From: Sclerotinia nivalis
Lineage: Eukaryota > Ascomycota > Leotiomycetes > Helotiales > Sclerotiniaceae
Assembly (NCBI GenBank): GCA_029531795.1
Contig: JAPEIS010000009.1
Span: 992,001-1,056,000, forward strand
DNA length: 64,000 nt
Direction of reading: 5' to 3'
The notes under the pieces were generated by a model that saw only the letters and a list, made by a program, of their open reading frames with translations, was not told the origin of the DNA and did not search any database. The translations under genes were made by a program, and so were the position numbers. Positions 1 to 11,137 of the stretch are shown piece by piece. How positions within the stretch are numbered: the stretch's first letter is position 1; every line of letters starts with the position of its first letter.

Positions 1-1468
1 CTTTCTAGACCTGTCCTCTAGCAAAGACTTTCACTGCTGAAGATTTGGCGGTTATATTTTTATAAATGTTTGCCCGTTCTGGTTAGTTTCCAAAAGGCCC
101 TTTGGAAAGTAGCTTGTGTCATCCACAGTTTTGGACTCCCTGGTTTACACGCAGTTGCCCAACCCTTGAAGTTCAACTGGCGGCTAGCTTTTGAGATGTC
201 CTTCTGATAGAGCTTTCCTATCCGATATTTCTGGATACGCAGTGAACCGCCTACGGTTATGACGCAGCTTTCGTCACAACCGCAAGTTGTAACCTGGAGT
301 ATCGCCCATCGAGATTTCGGCGGTCGAGTTCTACATCTGCGAGCAAAAGTCGGACGGGCAAGATGCTCAACAACTATTTATGAAAAAAACCAAGTCATTG
401 GGAAGAAGTCCTAGAGTTCAAGTTCCACTCTTGGAAATTTGCTTGATCCACGGAGACGACTAAAGCGACTTGGATCCGATGTTGACCGTCTGATGTTTTG
501 GTTGTAAAAACAGAGACCAGGCAGACTCAAGCCCGGAGACTGCAAAACATATCGAACGATGTTGGCATCATTGAATATGCTAATAGTTCCGCTTCACGCC
601 CTGATTTAATATTTGAAGTTTTTTCGGATTTTGGGGTTGTAATTTATCTAAAAGTTAGAAGTGATTTTTCTCTGGAGGCACACAGTCGAAAAGTCGAAAA
701 GGCTTTCAACTGTTTTACCATTTTCCTTTACATCTCGTCTTTTACGTAATGGAAAGACTCGAGGGAATTAGGGGGATATGGACAGCTTGGGTGATATGAA
801 GAAGTTGGAAGGACATGACAAGACGCCTTAAGCGAGAACAGTTTCAAGAGTCTTACCATTTTCTTTCGTATAAAGGCATTATGTGTCGGAAATAATAGTA
901 ATGAAAATATTTAAACTTTAGGTGGCGGCTGTTGATGCGGTGATAATAAATGTGTGAGTGAGATGGAACAAAAGAGCGATCGAAGTGCAGATGATGTGTC
1001 TTGAAACGTGGTGTTTCGCTAGTTGAAGTCAAGCTGCGGATCTTGATTAAGGGGTGACCTTTGGCTGGGTGTACCTAGAACCTATGTAGATAATGGGACC
1101 TGGTGGAATGGACCTTTGTCGAAGGTGAAACCATGTGTTGTAAAGAAAATGGCATCATTGAGTGAAAGAGAGCACTTGTTGACATGGGATAGAACGAAGT
1201 TGAAGTATACTGCTTCGAAACGGACCATAAACGAAGAACAAAGAGTACAAGAGAGCGGACCAACATAAATAAACTAGGAGAACTGGCACAGGCAAAATAA
1301 ATGCATATGCAGAATGTATTTCATTCTGTTAAGGTATGTATTTCTCCCCATGCTCTCCTTAAGGGATTACTATCAATACAGGTAGCACTTGCTAGTTCGT
1401 TAATCATCTTTCGCGTCGGTATCGTTACAGTCCCTCCCCTCCCTCCGATATTATACACCACTTCCAGA
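1..1468. other. Left-edge intergenic DNA, no supported gene
   Basis: No gene can be supported here. The open frames are short and do not resemble a known family. The most code-like piece is an open + frame ending at a TAA at about 1267 (see findings). The stretch downstream of the MsrB stop would be its 3' UTR and flank. Confidence 0.5.
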
Positions 1469-2203
1469 TCAAGCCTTACTCTCTCCGTTCTTCTTCGAGT
1501 CATCTACGACCTCATCTCCCGGTGCAAACTTCATGCTCACACTATTGACACAGTGCCTCTCATCCGTCGGCGTATTGAATCCTTCGCCCTTAAACACATG
1601 TCCTAAATGGCCTCCACAATTCGAACAAACGATTTCGGTTCGTTGCATGCCCAAAGTACTATCTGTGTGTCTTGTTACGGCGCCGGGAATGTTATCGAAA
1701 TAGGCGGGCCATCCACATCCTGATTTGAACTTGTGGGAGGCTTTGTATAGAGGGGCGTCGCAGCCGGCGCATGTGTAGACACCAGAGTCGGGTATGTGTT
1801 TGTCGTATTTGCCAACATGGGGGGCTTCAGTGCCTTGCTTGCGGAGGACTCGGAACTGTTCTTGGGAGATGTTAGATGGGTTTATATAGATCAAGATGGG
1901 AGCGGGGAAGGGGCTCGGGGAGAAGGGGACTAAGGGCAGAAGAGGGGAGGTTTGGTTAAGCTTACCTTTGGAGAGAACAGCTTGCCATTCTTCTTCGGAT
2001 TTTTGCACCGGATAAGACATTTGTTGGGAGCTAGAAGTGCCAAAGAAAGCTGAGAGAAATGGGATGGTTGGCATAGATCGCAGGACAGTTCCTCGAGTGA
2101 TGGGTTGAAGGGCTTTGTATTGAGTTGCTGGTAGGCGAGAAAGGGTATAATTGCTTATAGTATAGAATGTACGGACGAGATTAGGAAACGTTGGGATCCG
2201 CAT
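1469..2203 (-). CDS. msrB: Peptide-methionine (R)-S-oxide reductase (MsrB/SelR)
   Basis: Reduces methionine-R-sulfoxide in oxidised proteins. Exons on the minus strand are 2203..1966 and 1860..1469. The 105-nt intron (1861..1965, GTAAGC..AAG) is a multiple of three without stops, so the unspliced frame is open (244 aa); splicing gives 209 aa and restores the family sequence VLSKEQFRVLRKQGTEAP. In the spliced protein the zinc-binding pairs are C110/C113 (CAGC) and C158/C161 (CSNC), the GCGWPAYF block is near 127-134, and the catalytic Cys is C183 in RHCVNS. The first ~60 residues are basic, Ser/Thr-rich and acid-poor, like a mitochondrial presequence. Internal Met44 or Met62 could give a cytosolic form. 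Family assignment is firm; compartment is inferred. Confidence 0.93.
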   Translation of the reverse strand: MRIPTFPNLVRTFYTISNYTLSRLPATQYKALQPITRGTVLRSMPTIPFLSAFFGTSSSQQMSYPVQKSEEEWQAVLSKGKLNQTSPLLPLVPFSPSPFPAPILIYINPSNISQEQFRVLRKQGTEAPHVGKYDKHIPDSGVYTCAGCDAPLYKASHKFKSGCGWPAYFDNIPGAVTRHTDSTLGMQRTEIVCSNCGGHLGHVFKGEGFNTPTDERHCVNSVSMKFAPGDEVVDDSKKNGESKA

Positions 2204-3743
2204 GGAGAGTACTTATAATAAATTTGAAGTCGTATTTTATTTGATTTGATATTCTGACAAATTATGTGATATGTAAGAGTGGGAAGTGAGGTTACAGTCT
2301 TCTTTGGAATCATTAACTTTCCTTTTTCTTTGTACTCGGGATCCTGCGCCACTTATGTCACATCGCACAGCCATCGGTCGAGATCGAGTGTACATGCTCC
2401 TTGCAAAGAATTGATACCGATTATTCTTCTAGTCTATTTCAAAGATAATAGCTTGTTTGTATTAGATGAATACTAGGTATAATCAACGGGATGTTCTCCT
2501 CAGAGAGGTAAGGCTCAAAGGCTCACTGGCTGCTGCGGCTTAAATTATCTTCAACATCGATTTATACTACCTCGGTACTGTTTTTACGTACCCGCGCAAG
2601 CAATACAGGCACGTTCTGAGGGTGAAGAAGTATATTCTCACTGCAATGCAATCTAAAATTCAATATTTTCGGTCTTAATCTATGCAAATGGGGGTGTGGC
2701 TTGATAAAGTGAACCCCGGATCGGAGGAAAGATTGACTTTCATCATGATGTTGGAATAGGAATTCTATTTCGATATGGATAAGATCGGGGGTTTTATATG
2801 GCCAATAATATACCTAGTATCTGATTCGAAGGCTGTCTCTGTCAGAATCATGACTGGTGAGATAGAACTGTTCAGAGGCTATTTGAGATGCGAGTTTTTG
2901 CCCCTCGATGATGTATCTAGACAAGCTACACTTTACGAGAAACAGAAAACTTGACTTATTAGTTCATTGATATTCTTTTCTACTTTGTCTAGTCTTCCCC
3001 GCAGTTACCTAGAGCAATGCCAAGTTGAAAGAAGCGTTGTTTGTTGAAAGTTCTCGACACAACCGATGCCATTATTCGAAAGGTCTATATAGGCCAAACT
3101 ACTCATCATAAGGTTGGGGAAATCCCTTTAGCAGAGGCATTTTTCATCTGGAAGTATAGATCTTGTGGTTTTACTGGCTCTGGCAAACTGGCAGACCTTA
3201 AGTAGGTTGGTGAGGAGGGGTATCAATTCCGATTTTGACTGTATGCTATGAGGCTAATAGAAACTAGTTCCATCAACATATTCAACACTAATATATGGTA
3301 TGGCAGACCGTTGGCCATAGCACGGAAAAGATGGAGGCAAAATTACTAGGCATTATCTGCTGTACGTGTTGCTTCTGTGATATCAATCACATATGGTCTG
3401 AAGTCTCTCAAGTATGTGTATCCCAATATGAAAACGAATGAAACAATTAGCATAGTTATCAATTCTGTGATATAATCAAATGCCCATGTCAATCTTTGAT
3501 GTACGAGTACGGAGTACAGAGTTGGGTAAGGTTATCACAAATTTTTGTGGGGGCGCGAGGCCGACCTGTTCGGGCCTGTGCGCTTTGTGTGGAATCAAGA
3601 AAGCTCCTTTCAGAAACATTAATTCCAAACCGTCAGGACACGCGACACAATCTTTCAAATCTTACATACAGTTGTTGTAATTAATATTTCCTGTTAAAGG
3701 AGCATTCGATTTCATTAAACTTCATTTGATCAATCTCGCCAGG
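2204..3743. other. Divergent intergenic region MsrB / ArfGAP
   Basis: About 1.5 kb between the start codons of two divergent genes, so it should contain both promoters. I see no RNA gene, repeat or convincing coding segment. Small open frames at 3480-3684 are short and lie in the probable ArfGAP leader. Confidence 0.6.
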
Positions 3744-5502
3744 ATGTCGCGCAGGCCAGCAAATCCTCAGGCTGAGCGTATTGCGCAAAACACCCAAACC
3801 ATTAAGAGTCTATTGAAACTCGAGTGTAATAAGGTTTGTTGTGACTGCAAAAGAAATAAACGTAGGCTCCATCGCTATCCTTCCAATAATTGTACGAGCC
3901 AGAAGCTGACAATTCCATTCTGATTTGACAGATCCAAGATGGGCAAGCTGGAACTTGGGAGTATTCATGTGCATAAGATGTTCTGGAATACATCGTGGAA
4001 TGGGAACGCACATAAGTCGAGTGAAATCTGTTGATTTGGACTCCTGGACAGACGAACAAGTACAAAGTGTTTTGAAATGGGGAAATTCCAGAGCAAACAA
4101 ATATTGGGAAGCAAAGCTGGCTCCAGGCCACGTACCATCAGAAGCCAAGATTGAGAACTTTATAAGAACAAAATACGATTCGAAGAGGTGGGTTATGGAT
4201 GGACCAATTCCGGATCCCTCAACACTTGATGTCGACGGAGATGACGATATACCCCTTGGACTTGTCAAAGAAAAACACAACCTCGAGAGATCGACATCAC
4301 AAAGGACTGCCCCACCAAGTAAAGCCCCTACCCCGATCAGCGCTCCCCCGCAACAGGATCTCTTTGGTGATGATATTGGGCCACCTCCGAGGGCGAGTAC
4401 TGCCGGTCCGGTACCTGCAAGACCTCCGCCAAAGTCAGAGCCCGCTCCTCCAAAACAAACGAAACCAGCGGACTCCCTGTTGGGCTTGGACTTTTTCGGA
4501 ACTGAGGCTACTCCTCCCAGTCGACCGTCGAGTACAGCCCCAGCTCCAGGCACTCAGTCAAGACCCGATCTGAAACAATCAATTTTATCGCTGTATGCAT
4601 CCGCTCCCCGTCCTCAAGTACAGCAACAGACATCACATATTTCACATGCATCATCTGGATCTTTTGGTGGTATGCAAGCTGCGCCGCAGCAGTCACCACA
4701 ACGTTCTGCATTCGGAGGTATGAACGATGCATTTAGTAGCTTGAGTTTCTCAAATTCTACATCTCCTCCAGCTCAATCAAAACCCACAGCCTTTTCCAAT
4801 TTGGGCAACATTTCCAGCCACCGATCCGCACCTTCTGGGGCTCAAATATCATCCCCATCACTCAGTGGCGGGGGCTTTTTTGATACGAAGCCAAAAGCAG
4901 CTCCTGCTCCTTCACAAGTATCCCGCACATTCAGCTCCTCGAGCGGCTTTGGAGCTTTTGATTCGGCTCCAGGACAATCTCCAGCTCCACAGTCCACAAA
5001 TGCTAGTTCCGCATTAGGAGATCTATTCGACTTCTCCACACCTGCTGTACAAAATGTTGCGGCGCCCAAGCAGACAATCGCTTTGCCACCCATTCAATCA
5101 TCCGTTTTCAATCTTTCAAGCACAACTGCAACATCACAAAAATCTCCACCAGCAGCGCCCGCTATGAGCAGCGCTTGGGGCAATACCGATGCATGGGGTT
5201 CAAATGATGCTTGGGGTAGCTCTGCCAAAATTAGTCCATCCCTTCCAAAAGCTGCACCACCACAAACTAGCACTGGAGATTTTGGTGGCTGGGGAGGGCT
5301 ATCGAACCAGAGTATAGTACCAGGCGCTGGAGGTAGTTTTAATACAATTTCTAGTGCTCCAAAAGTGGCAGCAGATGATGAATTTGGTGGGTGGAGTAGT
5401 GCAGCTCCGGCGCCGGCCGCGAATGCGACTTCTGGAGCTGGGAAGCCTGCTGGGGGTTTCTCATCGGGTGGTGAGGATTTGTTCTCGAATGTATGGGAGT
5501 GA
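3744..5502 (+). CDS. ArfGAP domain protein, SMAP/Age2 type
   Basis: Stimulates GTP hydrolysis on Arf GTPases in post-Golgi/endosomal traffic. Two exons, 3744..3861 and 3932..5502; the 70-nt intron (GTAGGC..ACAG) joins KRNK|H to PRWASWNLGVF. Product 562 aa. The zinc finger is C-x2-C-x16-C-x2-C: CCDC in exon 1 and CIRC in exon 2, followed by SGIHRGMG with the arginine finger. After about residue 130 the protein is low-complexity Pro/Ser/Gln/Gly with DLFGDD, LLGLDFF (clathrin/adaptor-like) and C-terminal Trp-Gly repeats (AWGNTDAWGSNDAWG, GGWGG, GGWSS), ending in DLFSNVWE. Start chosen at the first ATG giving MSRRPANPQAER; the frame is open a few codons upstream but without an ATG. Age2/SMAP rather than Gcs1 or Glo3 is inferred from the finger and the tail. 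Confidence 0.92.
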
Positions 5503-6057
5503 TGCTATTGCAGGGATATAGTACGGTGTGTAGTAGGGATGACAAGGACAAGGATCTGGAGAGGGTATATGGATATGAATGGATGGATGAAAATGACATA
5601 GATATCCTATAAATGGCAGATGATCTCAGGGCGCAGTTTCGGTCTTATGTGTTTTTATACAATTTTCGCGTATATATTTATTCCACCCCTGAAAGCAATA
5701 ACCAACCGTGCATAACGTAATATCGTCATGTATCCTGATCCATTCACTCGTAAGAGTATATGCAACCGATAACGCCCATTAGAATGCCACAGCCGCAGTT
5801 TAATATATCTGCCGATGTCCCATCCATACATATAATACAATCCTCTCCTCTCATTCTCTCCCATCTCTGCATCATCTTGCCCTTCCTCTCCAATTCTCTC
5901 CCCAAAACACCATTATACGTATATCGTCAAGCCGGGAAACATAGATATTCTCGCATTATATCCATCGAGCCAGAAACTTTCCATTTCCCATTTCCTATGT
6001 CCTCTCCCCTCTCACCTCTCCCAAATGCATCCATCCACTGCCCAAGATTCCCCCCCT
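5503..6057. other. Convergent 3' flank ArfGAP / SNARE
   Basis: A 555-bp tail-to-tail spacer that must hold the 3' UTRs and poly(A) signals of two convergent genes. It is pyrimidine-rich on the + strand from about 5820 to 6058. No gene seen. Confidence 0.6.
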
Positions 6058-6456
6058 TCAAACAAACAACCCCCATAAAAACCACAAAACAAGTGCACAC
6101 CCAATAATCATGCCGCTCAATTTCACAATCGCGATTTTATTCCCCGAGGAAGCCATGCGTCCGAGACGAGACGCGGATCCTTTGAGTGAGGATGACATGC
6201 TGGAGAAGGTGTCGGACTGTTTTGGGTTTGGCTGTTAGTATTCTCTTATTATATGAAGGAGAGAGGGAAATGATGGGGAGAGGAGGAAGCGGAGAAGGAG
6301 GGAAAGAAAAGGGAAAAATACAGTATTATCAATAACATCCTGCGCTCTGGCATGATCATATATATCGACCGTGACACCGCGCAGCGCAGATACTTTTGCG
6401 GATAATTCGTTGAGGCGGGAGTTATTTTGGCGTTCGCGCTCGTAGGCGTCGGACAT
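6058..6456 (-). CDS. sft1: Qc-SNARE, Sft1/Bet1 type
   Basis: Small tail-anchored SNARE for Golgi traffic. Exons on the minus strand are 6456..6322 and 6216..6058, giving 97 aa, the same length as I recall for yeast Sft1. Exon 1 encodes MSDAYERERQNNSRLNELSA and the first half of the SNARE helix up to VIDNT. Exon 2 continues SDTFSSMSSSLKGSASRLG and ends with a single hydrophobic anchor (AIVKLSGMIIGCALVLWFLW) and LFV-stop. The 105-nt intron (6217..6321) contains a perfect TACTAAC branch point. The AG immediately after it is also in frame but too close to the branch, so I used the AG 15 nt downstream, which also matches the family better. Sft1 rather than Bet1 is inferred from length and the tail. 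Confidence 0.87.
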
Positions 6457-7169
6457 TTTTGTATGGATTAGGTTTGGGTTTGGGTGGGAATCTTGTTGTC
6501 GTTTGTTGATAGAGGGATATTAGGTAGGTAGACACAGAAGAGGTGATGTGCTAAGACTGTGATGTGATGCCTATGTTTCGAGTTTCGGGGGCTAGGGTGA
6601 TGAGATGGACGGCTGGGTTTCTTTGTCTGCGAGATTCAACCCCTAATGGATTTCGTGATTTAATGAGAGTTCAAATATTCGCTGTGTGACGACTGATTTG
6701 ATTGCCCCGTTCACTCAGGTCAATTCATATAATGCGTAAATGTATGTCCTAGGTGATCTTGTCACAGCCGTGTTGTGGTTAACTAAATAGGTTCAAGGCT
6801 GAGGCTGATTTAACACAGCCACAGCTCGGCTTTTGTTACTGTCCGACCGCAGATCATTTATTAGCCCAATTCATTGCGCATAAGCGATCATCAAACCCCA
6901 AGGGGCAGGAATATCATGTAATGTATATCATGTTTGCATTAAGTCTCTGAAAAGACCACATGCTTGCTAAAGTTGCAAATAGTACCTCCAGAAAACTAAA
7001 TTACACGCAAGTTTAATGGGTATGAGTCGCACATCTACTTTGAAAAATCCTCCACCCATGAGATCCGTGAGGGCCATACTCCATGAACTCCAACCAATGT
7101 TCCCCCAGCCATATCCATCCATTTTGACATTCTTCAATCGAAGAAGTTGTAAAGTCATTGAAGTTTGAA
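6457..7169. other. Intergenic: SNARE promoter / ADSL 3' flank
   Basis: 713 bp between two minus-strand genes; it should hold the SNARE promoter and the adenylosuccinate lyase 3' UTR. Short open frames here (for example 6967-7158, minus) have no recognisable features. Confidence 0.55.
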
Positions 7170-8959
7170 TTAAAGACTCAACTCAACGGCCTTGCTAGAC
7201 TTGATCTGTCCTGACCATTCCGCAAGAGCAGCTTCAACCTCTCCACCAGGTCCACAGTACTTCTCGACCGAGTGTGCACTACGGCCAATGAAGTTCTTTG
7301 GGTCCATCATGTTATCAAGATCGGCCCAAACTGGCTCAAAATACTTGGTAGCCTTGATACGATCGATCAAATCGTTTTGGCCACCTTGCTTCTTAACAAC
7401 ATCAGAAGCTTGGTGAGAAAGAACACGGATCTCTTCATGAGCTTCTTGTCTCGATCCTCCAGCGGCAACAATTCTCATAATGATTACCTCTGTAGCCATG
7501 AAAGGCAATTCTTCCATGACACGAGAATGAATACGGTTTGGGTAAACAACAAATCCAGAGACGACGTTGTCCATAGCCATACAGATGGCGTCGGCTGACA
7601 GGAACATCTCAGGGATGGTGATACGGCGGATTGCGGAATCGTCAAGGGTTCTCTCAAACCATTGAGCAGCATAGGTATCGTTGGCATTCTTGTTGAGGTT
7701 GGCAAGATGACGACCAAGAGCTGCAATTCGCTCGGATCTCATTGGATTGCGCTTATAGGCCATTGCAGATGAACCGATTTGATCCTTCTCAAATGGCTCT
7801 TCCAATTCCTTCAAGTTGGCAAGATGACGGATGTCACTCGAGATTCTCTGGGCAGTAGCACCAAAGCTGGAAAGGGCATTGGCTATTCTAAGATCAACTT
7901 TGCGGGAATAGGTTTGTGTGCTGATAGCGTAACAGCTTGGGAATCCGGCCTTCTCACAAAGGATCTCGTTGAGCTGGTCAATCTTGGCACCATCGCCTTT
8001 AAAGATCTCCATGAAACTGGCTTGTGTACCAGTTGTGCCTTGAGCACCACGGTAACCTAAATTCAAGAAGTATTAGTAGGTGTTCATAGGAATTTGAAAC
8101 TTGATCACGCTTGAGTGTAAGACATATTGAGGACTTACGAAGATCAGCTCTGACTCTCTTAATGTCCTCCAAATCCATGAGAAGATCTTGAACCCATTGA
8201 GAGGCACGACGACCTACAGTGATCAATTGAGCAGGTTGGAAATGGGTGTATCCCAAGGTAGGTAGATCCTTGAACTCGAGAGCAAATTGAGCCAACTTGT
8301 GAATGACAGTAGCCAACTTTGGGAGGATTAAGTCGAGGGCATCACGTTGGAAAATGAGATCGGCATTATCGGTGCAGTAGCATGAGGTGGCACCATAATG
8401 GATGATACCAGCAGCCTTTGGAGCAACTCGGCCAAATGCATGAACATGTGCCATACTGATGGGAACGAAGGTTAGCAAGTCCAATCTGGAAAGTGGAAAT
8501 TTTTGAAGGCGAGGAACTTACACATCATGACGACGCTTCTTCTCTTCCACTGCAGCAACCTCGAAGTCCTCGTCTGTCATGATTCTGTGGTCCTTCATTT
8601 GTTGAATTCCCTCAGCACTGATATCCAAACCCAACTCCTTCTCGGCTTCGGCGAGATGGATCCAAAGAGATCTCCATGTGGAAGCACGGTTGCGAGCAGA
8701 GAAGATCTCCTTCATCTCATTGCCTGTAAGAATGGAATAATTAGCATTGAATCTCTGAGGTTGGTTGAACAAATAATTTGATTGTCGGATCTGAATTGGA
8801 GCATTGAAGAGTGTTATGAGGTCTACAAGGTAGGCTCGGTAGGTATAATCGATCGACTTTGGAGTGTGATTTATTTTATCCATCGAGGGGAGCATAGATA
8901 GAGTACTTACTTGCATAACGCGAAGTCAATGGAGTTTGATAGATGTCATTGGCAGACAT
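7170..8959 (-). CDS. ade13: Adenylosuccinate lyase
   Basis: Purine biosynthesis enzyme that splits SAICAR to AICAR plus fumarate and adenylosuccinate to AMP plus fumarate; cytosolic homotetramer in the family. Four exons on the minus strand: 8959..8911, 8723..8522, 8455..8139, 8056..7170, with introns of 187, 66 and 82 nt, all GT-AG and phase-consistent. Product 484 aa, close to the family norm. It starts [29 protein letters not shown], has [53 protein letters not shown], and the fumarase/lyase signature [10 protein letters not shown]. It shares a 0.7-kb divergent promoter with the SYLF-SH3 gene; that promoter has a TGACTC element of the kind bound by Bas1/Gcn4-type factors. Confidence 0.97.
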
Positions 8960-9660
8960 CTTGATTATATTTATCCAAAGATCTCAATATTTATTAAGTG
9001 ATTTGGTGTTCTGGTGTTCTGGTGTTCCGGTCTTTCAAAAGGAAGTTTCCAAAAAAAAATGAGAAAGATTATTGTGGTGAGAATAAAACAAATTGAAGTT
9101 GAAAGATTAAAGATTGAAAACCGCGGGGCAGACAAAAATTAATAAATTTGTGGAGGGGAAAAATTGATTTCTGGAGTCAGCAGCGGCCGCTTTGTCCGTT
9201 CCGAAGAGGAAGACCACGGACCACAGACCACAGACCACCTGCAACGCTGCAACGCTGCTTTTGCCTACTAGCTAGCTACCTAGTAGAATACAAAAATTGA
9301 AGCTTAAAACTTTCATCGGACTTTTTGGAACTCTCTTAATCGATGCTTGAGAATTCATGAAACAAGATATATTTTTATGTTACCTATCTAGAATACTGGT
9401 ATACATAAAATTTGGAAGTGATTGATTCACCCGCGTATATTATTTATTAGCTATCTTACAGGATCAGGCTAGCTAGCTATCGGATAACCTTTAGTTGAAC
9501 CCCACACTTTGTCGCCGAAACATCCTGTGGCGCAGTTGATTCTCGGTTCGCGAACGCATATCTACCAGACAGACAACCCGACAGAATCATAGAATAGTTT
9601 CGCGCAAGCTCATTACAACTATACATTCGAAAAAAAAAATTCCTCGAAGAATCCTTTAAG
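8960..9660. promoter_or_regulatory. Bidirectional promoter ADSL / SYLF-SH3 gene
   Basis: A 701-bp divergent intergenic region. It contains three copies of GGTGTTCT/C (9005-9028), a GAGTCA (9174-9179; TGACTC in the ADSL sense direction, about 215 bp upstream of its ATG), a NotI-type GCGGCCGC (9183-9190), four near-identical 7-mers ACCAC(G/A)G (9213-9239), a doubled GCAACGCT (9241-9256), and two GCTAGCTA clusters near 9270 and 9470. The function of these repeats is unknown. Confidence 0.6.
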
Positions 9661-11137
9661 ATGCCTTTAGGAATCAACAATCCGCTTCCTTCGTCTATGG
9701 CGTGTAAGTTATGTTATTACATTCTATTGACTGGCTAATATGAAATCATTCCACTGCAAGAAGAGCACCGAAGCTGACAATCTACTCTTTAACAGCGGAA
9801 TGCAAAAAATGTGGAAAGATTTTAAGCTCCTTCATTGATCCACGACAGTCTTTTGGTCCCGATAAGATTATTCCACCACATGTCCTTGCGCAAGCAAAAG
9901 TTCGTCCTCTTTTCCGCTATTTCCATTCCCAGCCTCCCAATACCCGAACCCCTCACTAACATTCTTCCCAAACCAGGGTCTCGCAATCGTGACTGTCCTG
10001 AAAGCTGGGTTTATCGGTTCCGGTCGTTATGGTAATGGTGTAGTAATAGCTCGTCTCTCCGATGGTTCCTGGTCCGCACCTTCAGCGATTGGAATCGGCG
10101 GCGGTGGAGTTGGCGGACAAATCGGTTTCGAACTTACGGATTTCGTTTTCATTCTCAATGATGCCGCGGCCGTGCGCACCTTCTCTCAAGCTGGTTCTCT
10201 CACACTTGGTGGAAATGTCAGTATAGCAGCTGGACCAATAGGACGAAATGCCGAGGCTGCCGGAGCTGCCAGTATGAAGGGTGTAGCTGGTGTTTTCAGT
10301 TATAGTAAGACGAAGGGACTTTTTGCTGGTGTCAGTCTCGAGGGAAGCGCAATTATCGAGCGAAGGGATGCGAACGAGAAATTATACGGAAGAAGATTCA
10401 CAGCTGCGGAGTTACTGGGGGGAGCAGTTCGACCACCACCAGCAGCACAACCACTTATGACTGTGTTGAATTCGAGAGTTTTCGCGGGCCAAAGTGCTGA
10501 TGATGGGACTTATAATGATATACCTGTTTATGACGAACGACACGATGATGTGGTATGGGAAGGTAGAAGAGGAAGTGCCTATGGAGAAGACACGCGAAGA
10601 GATCGTGACACAAGTTTAGGAAATGATGCTGATTATGTCAACCCCAACCGTCCTCACCGGGCGAGTACATGGGCCGATGATATTTACGACAGAGCTCCTA
10701 CCAATGCAGGCAGAGCCAGGTCTGGAACTGCATTTGAGGATGATTATGTCTATACGGATTCTCCTCGCACACCTTCTAGTCAATTCGGCGGTAATGGTAG
10801 CGGGAAACCAGGACCAGGTAGACCGGCGGCACCAAAACCAAAGTTTCAACCCAAGACAGGTAGTTCGAGGAGTAATGAAGCCGTTGCGCAATTTACGTTT
10901 GATGCCGATCAGCCAGGAGATTTGGGCTTCAAGAAGGGTGATGTTATTACGGTGACGAAGAAGACTGATAGTAATGAAGATTGGTGGTATGTATATGTTT
11001 TTCTCCTTGTGTCATGTTCTGGGGCATAAGGGAGAACAAGTGGGCAGTCAAGGCTAATCTTTTGTGTGAACAGGACTGGTTCTATCAACGGACGATCAGG
11101 CATCTTCCCTTCAAATTATGTTAAAATGAGAGAATAA
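9661..11137 (+). CDS. SYLF and SH3 domain protein, Ysc84/Lsb3 type
   Basis: Actin-patch/endocytosis adaptor: the SYLF domain binds phosphoinositides and actin, the SH3 domain binds proline-rich partners such as Las17/WASP. Four exons: 9661..9703, 9796..9899, 9977..10986, 11074..11137; introns 92, 77 and 87 nt. The second intron has an atypical GTTCGT donor. Product 406 aa, somewhat shorter than the yeast proteins as I recall them. It begins MPLGINNPLPSSMASECKKC, then DPRQSFGPDKIIPPHVLAQAK and GLAIVTVLKAGFIGSGRYG, the SYLF core, to about residue 200. A charged, Gly/Pro/Arg-rich linker follows. The C-terminal ~60 residues are an SH3 domain with AQFTFDADQPGDLGFKKGD, EDWWTGSINGRSGIFPSNYV. Confidence 0.95.

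Noticed and set aside
3810..4553. Long minus-strand open frame (247 codons) inside the ArfGAP gene
   Set aside because: It is antisense to a well-supported coding exon; its Gly/Ser-rich translation mirrors the Pro/Ser codons of the real frame.
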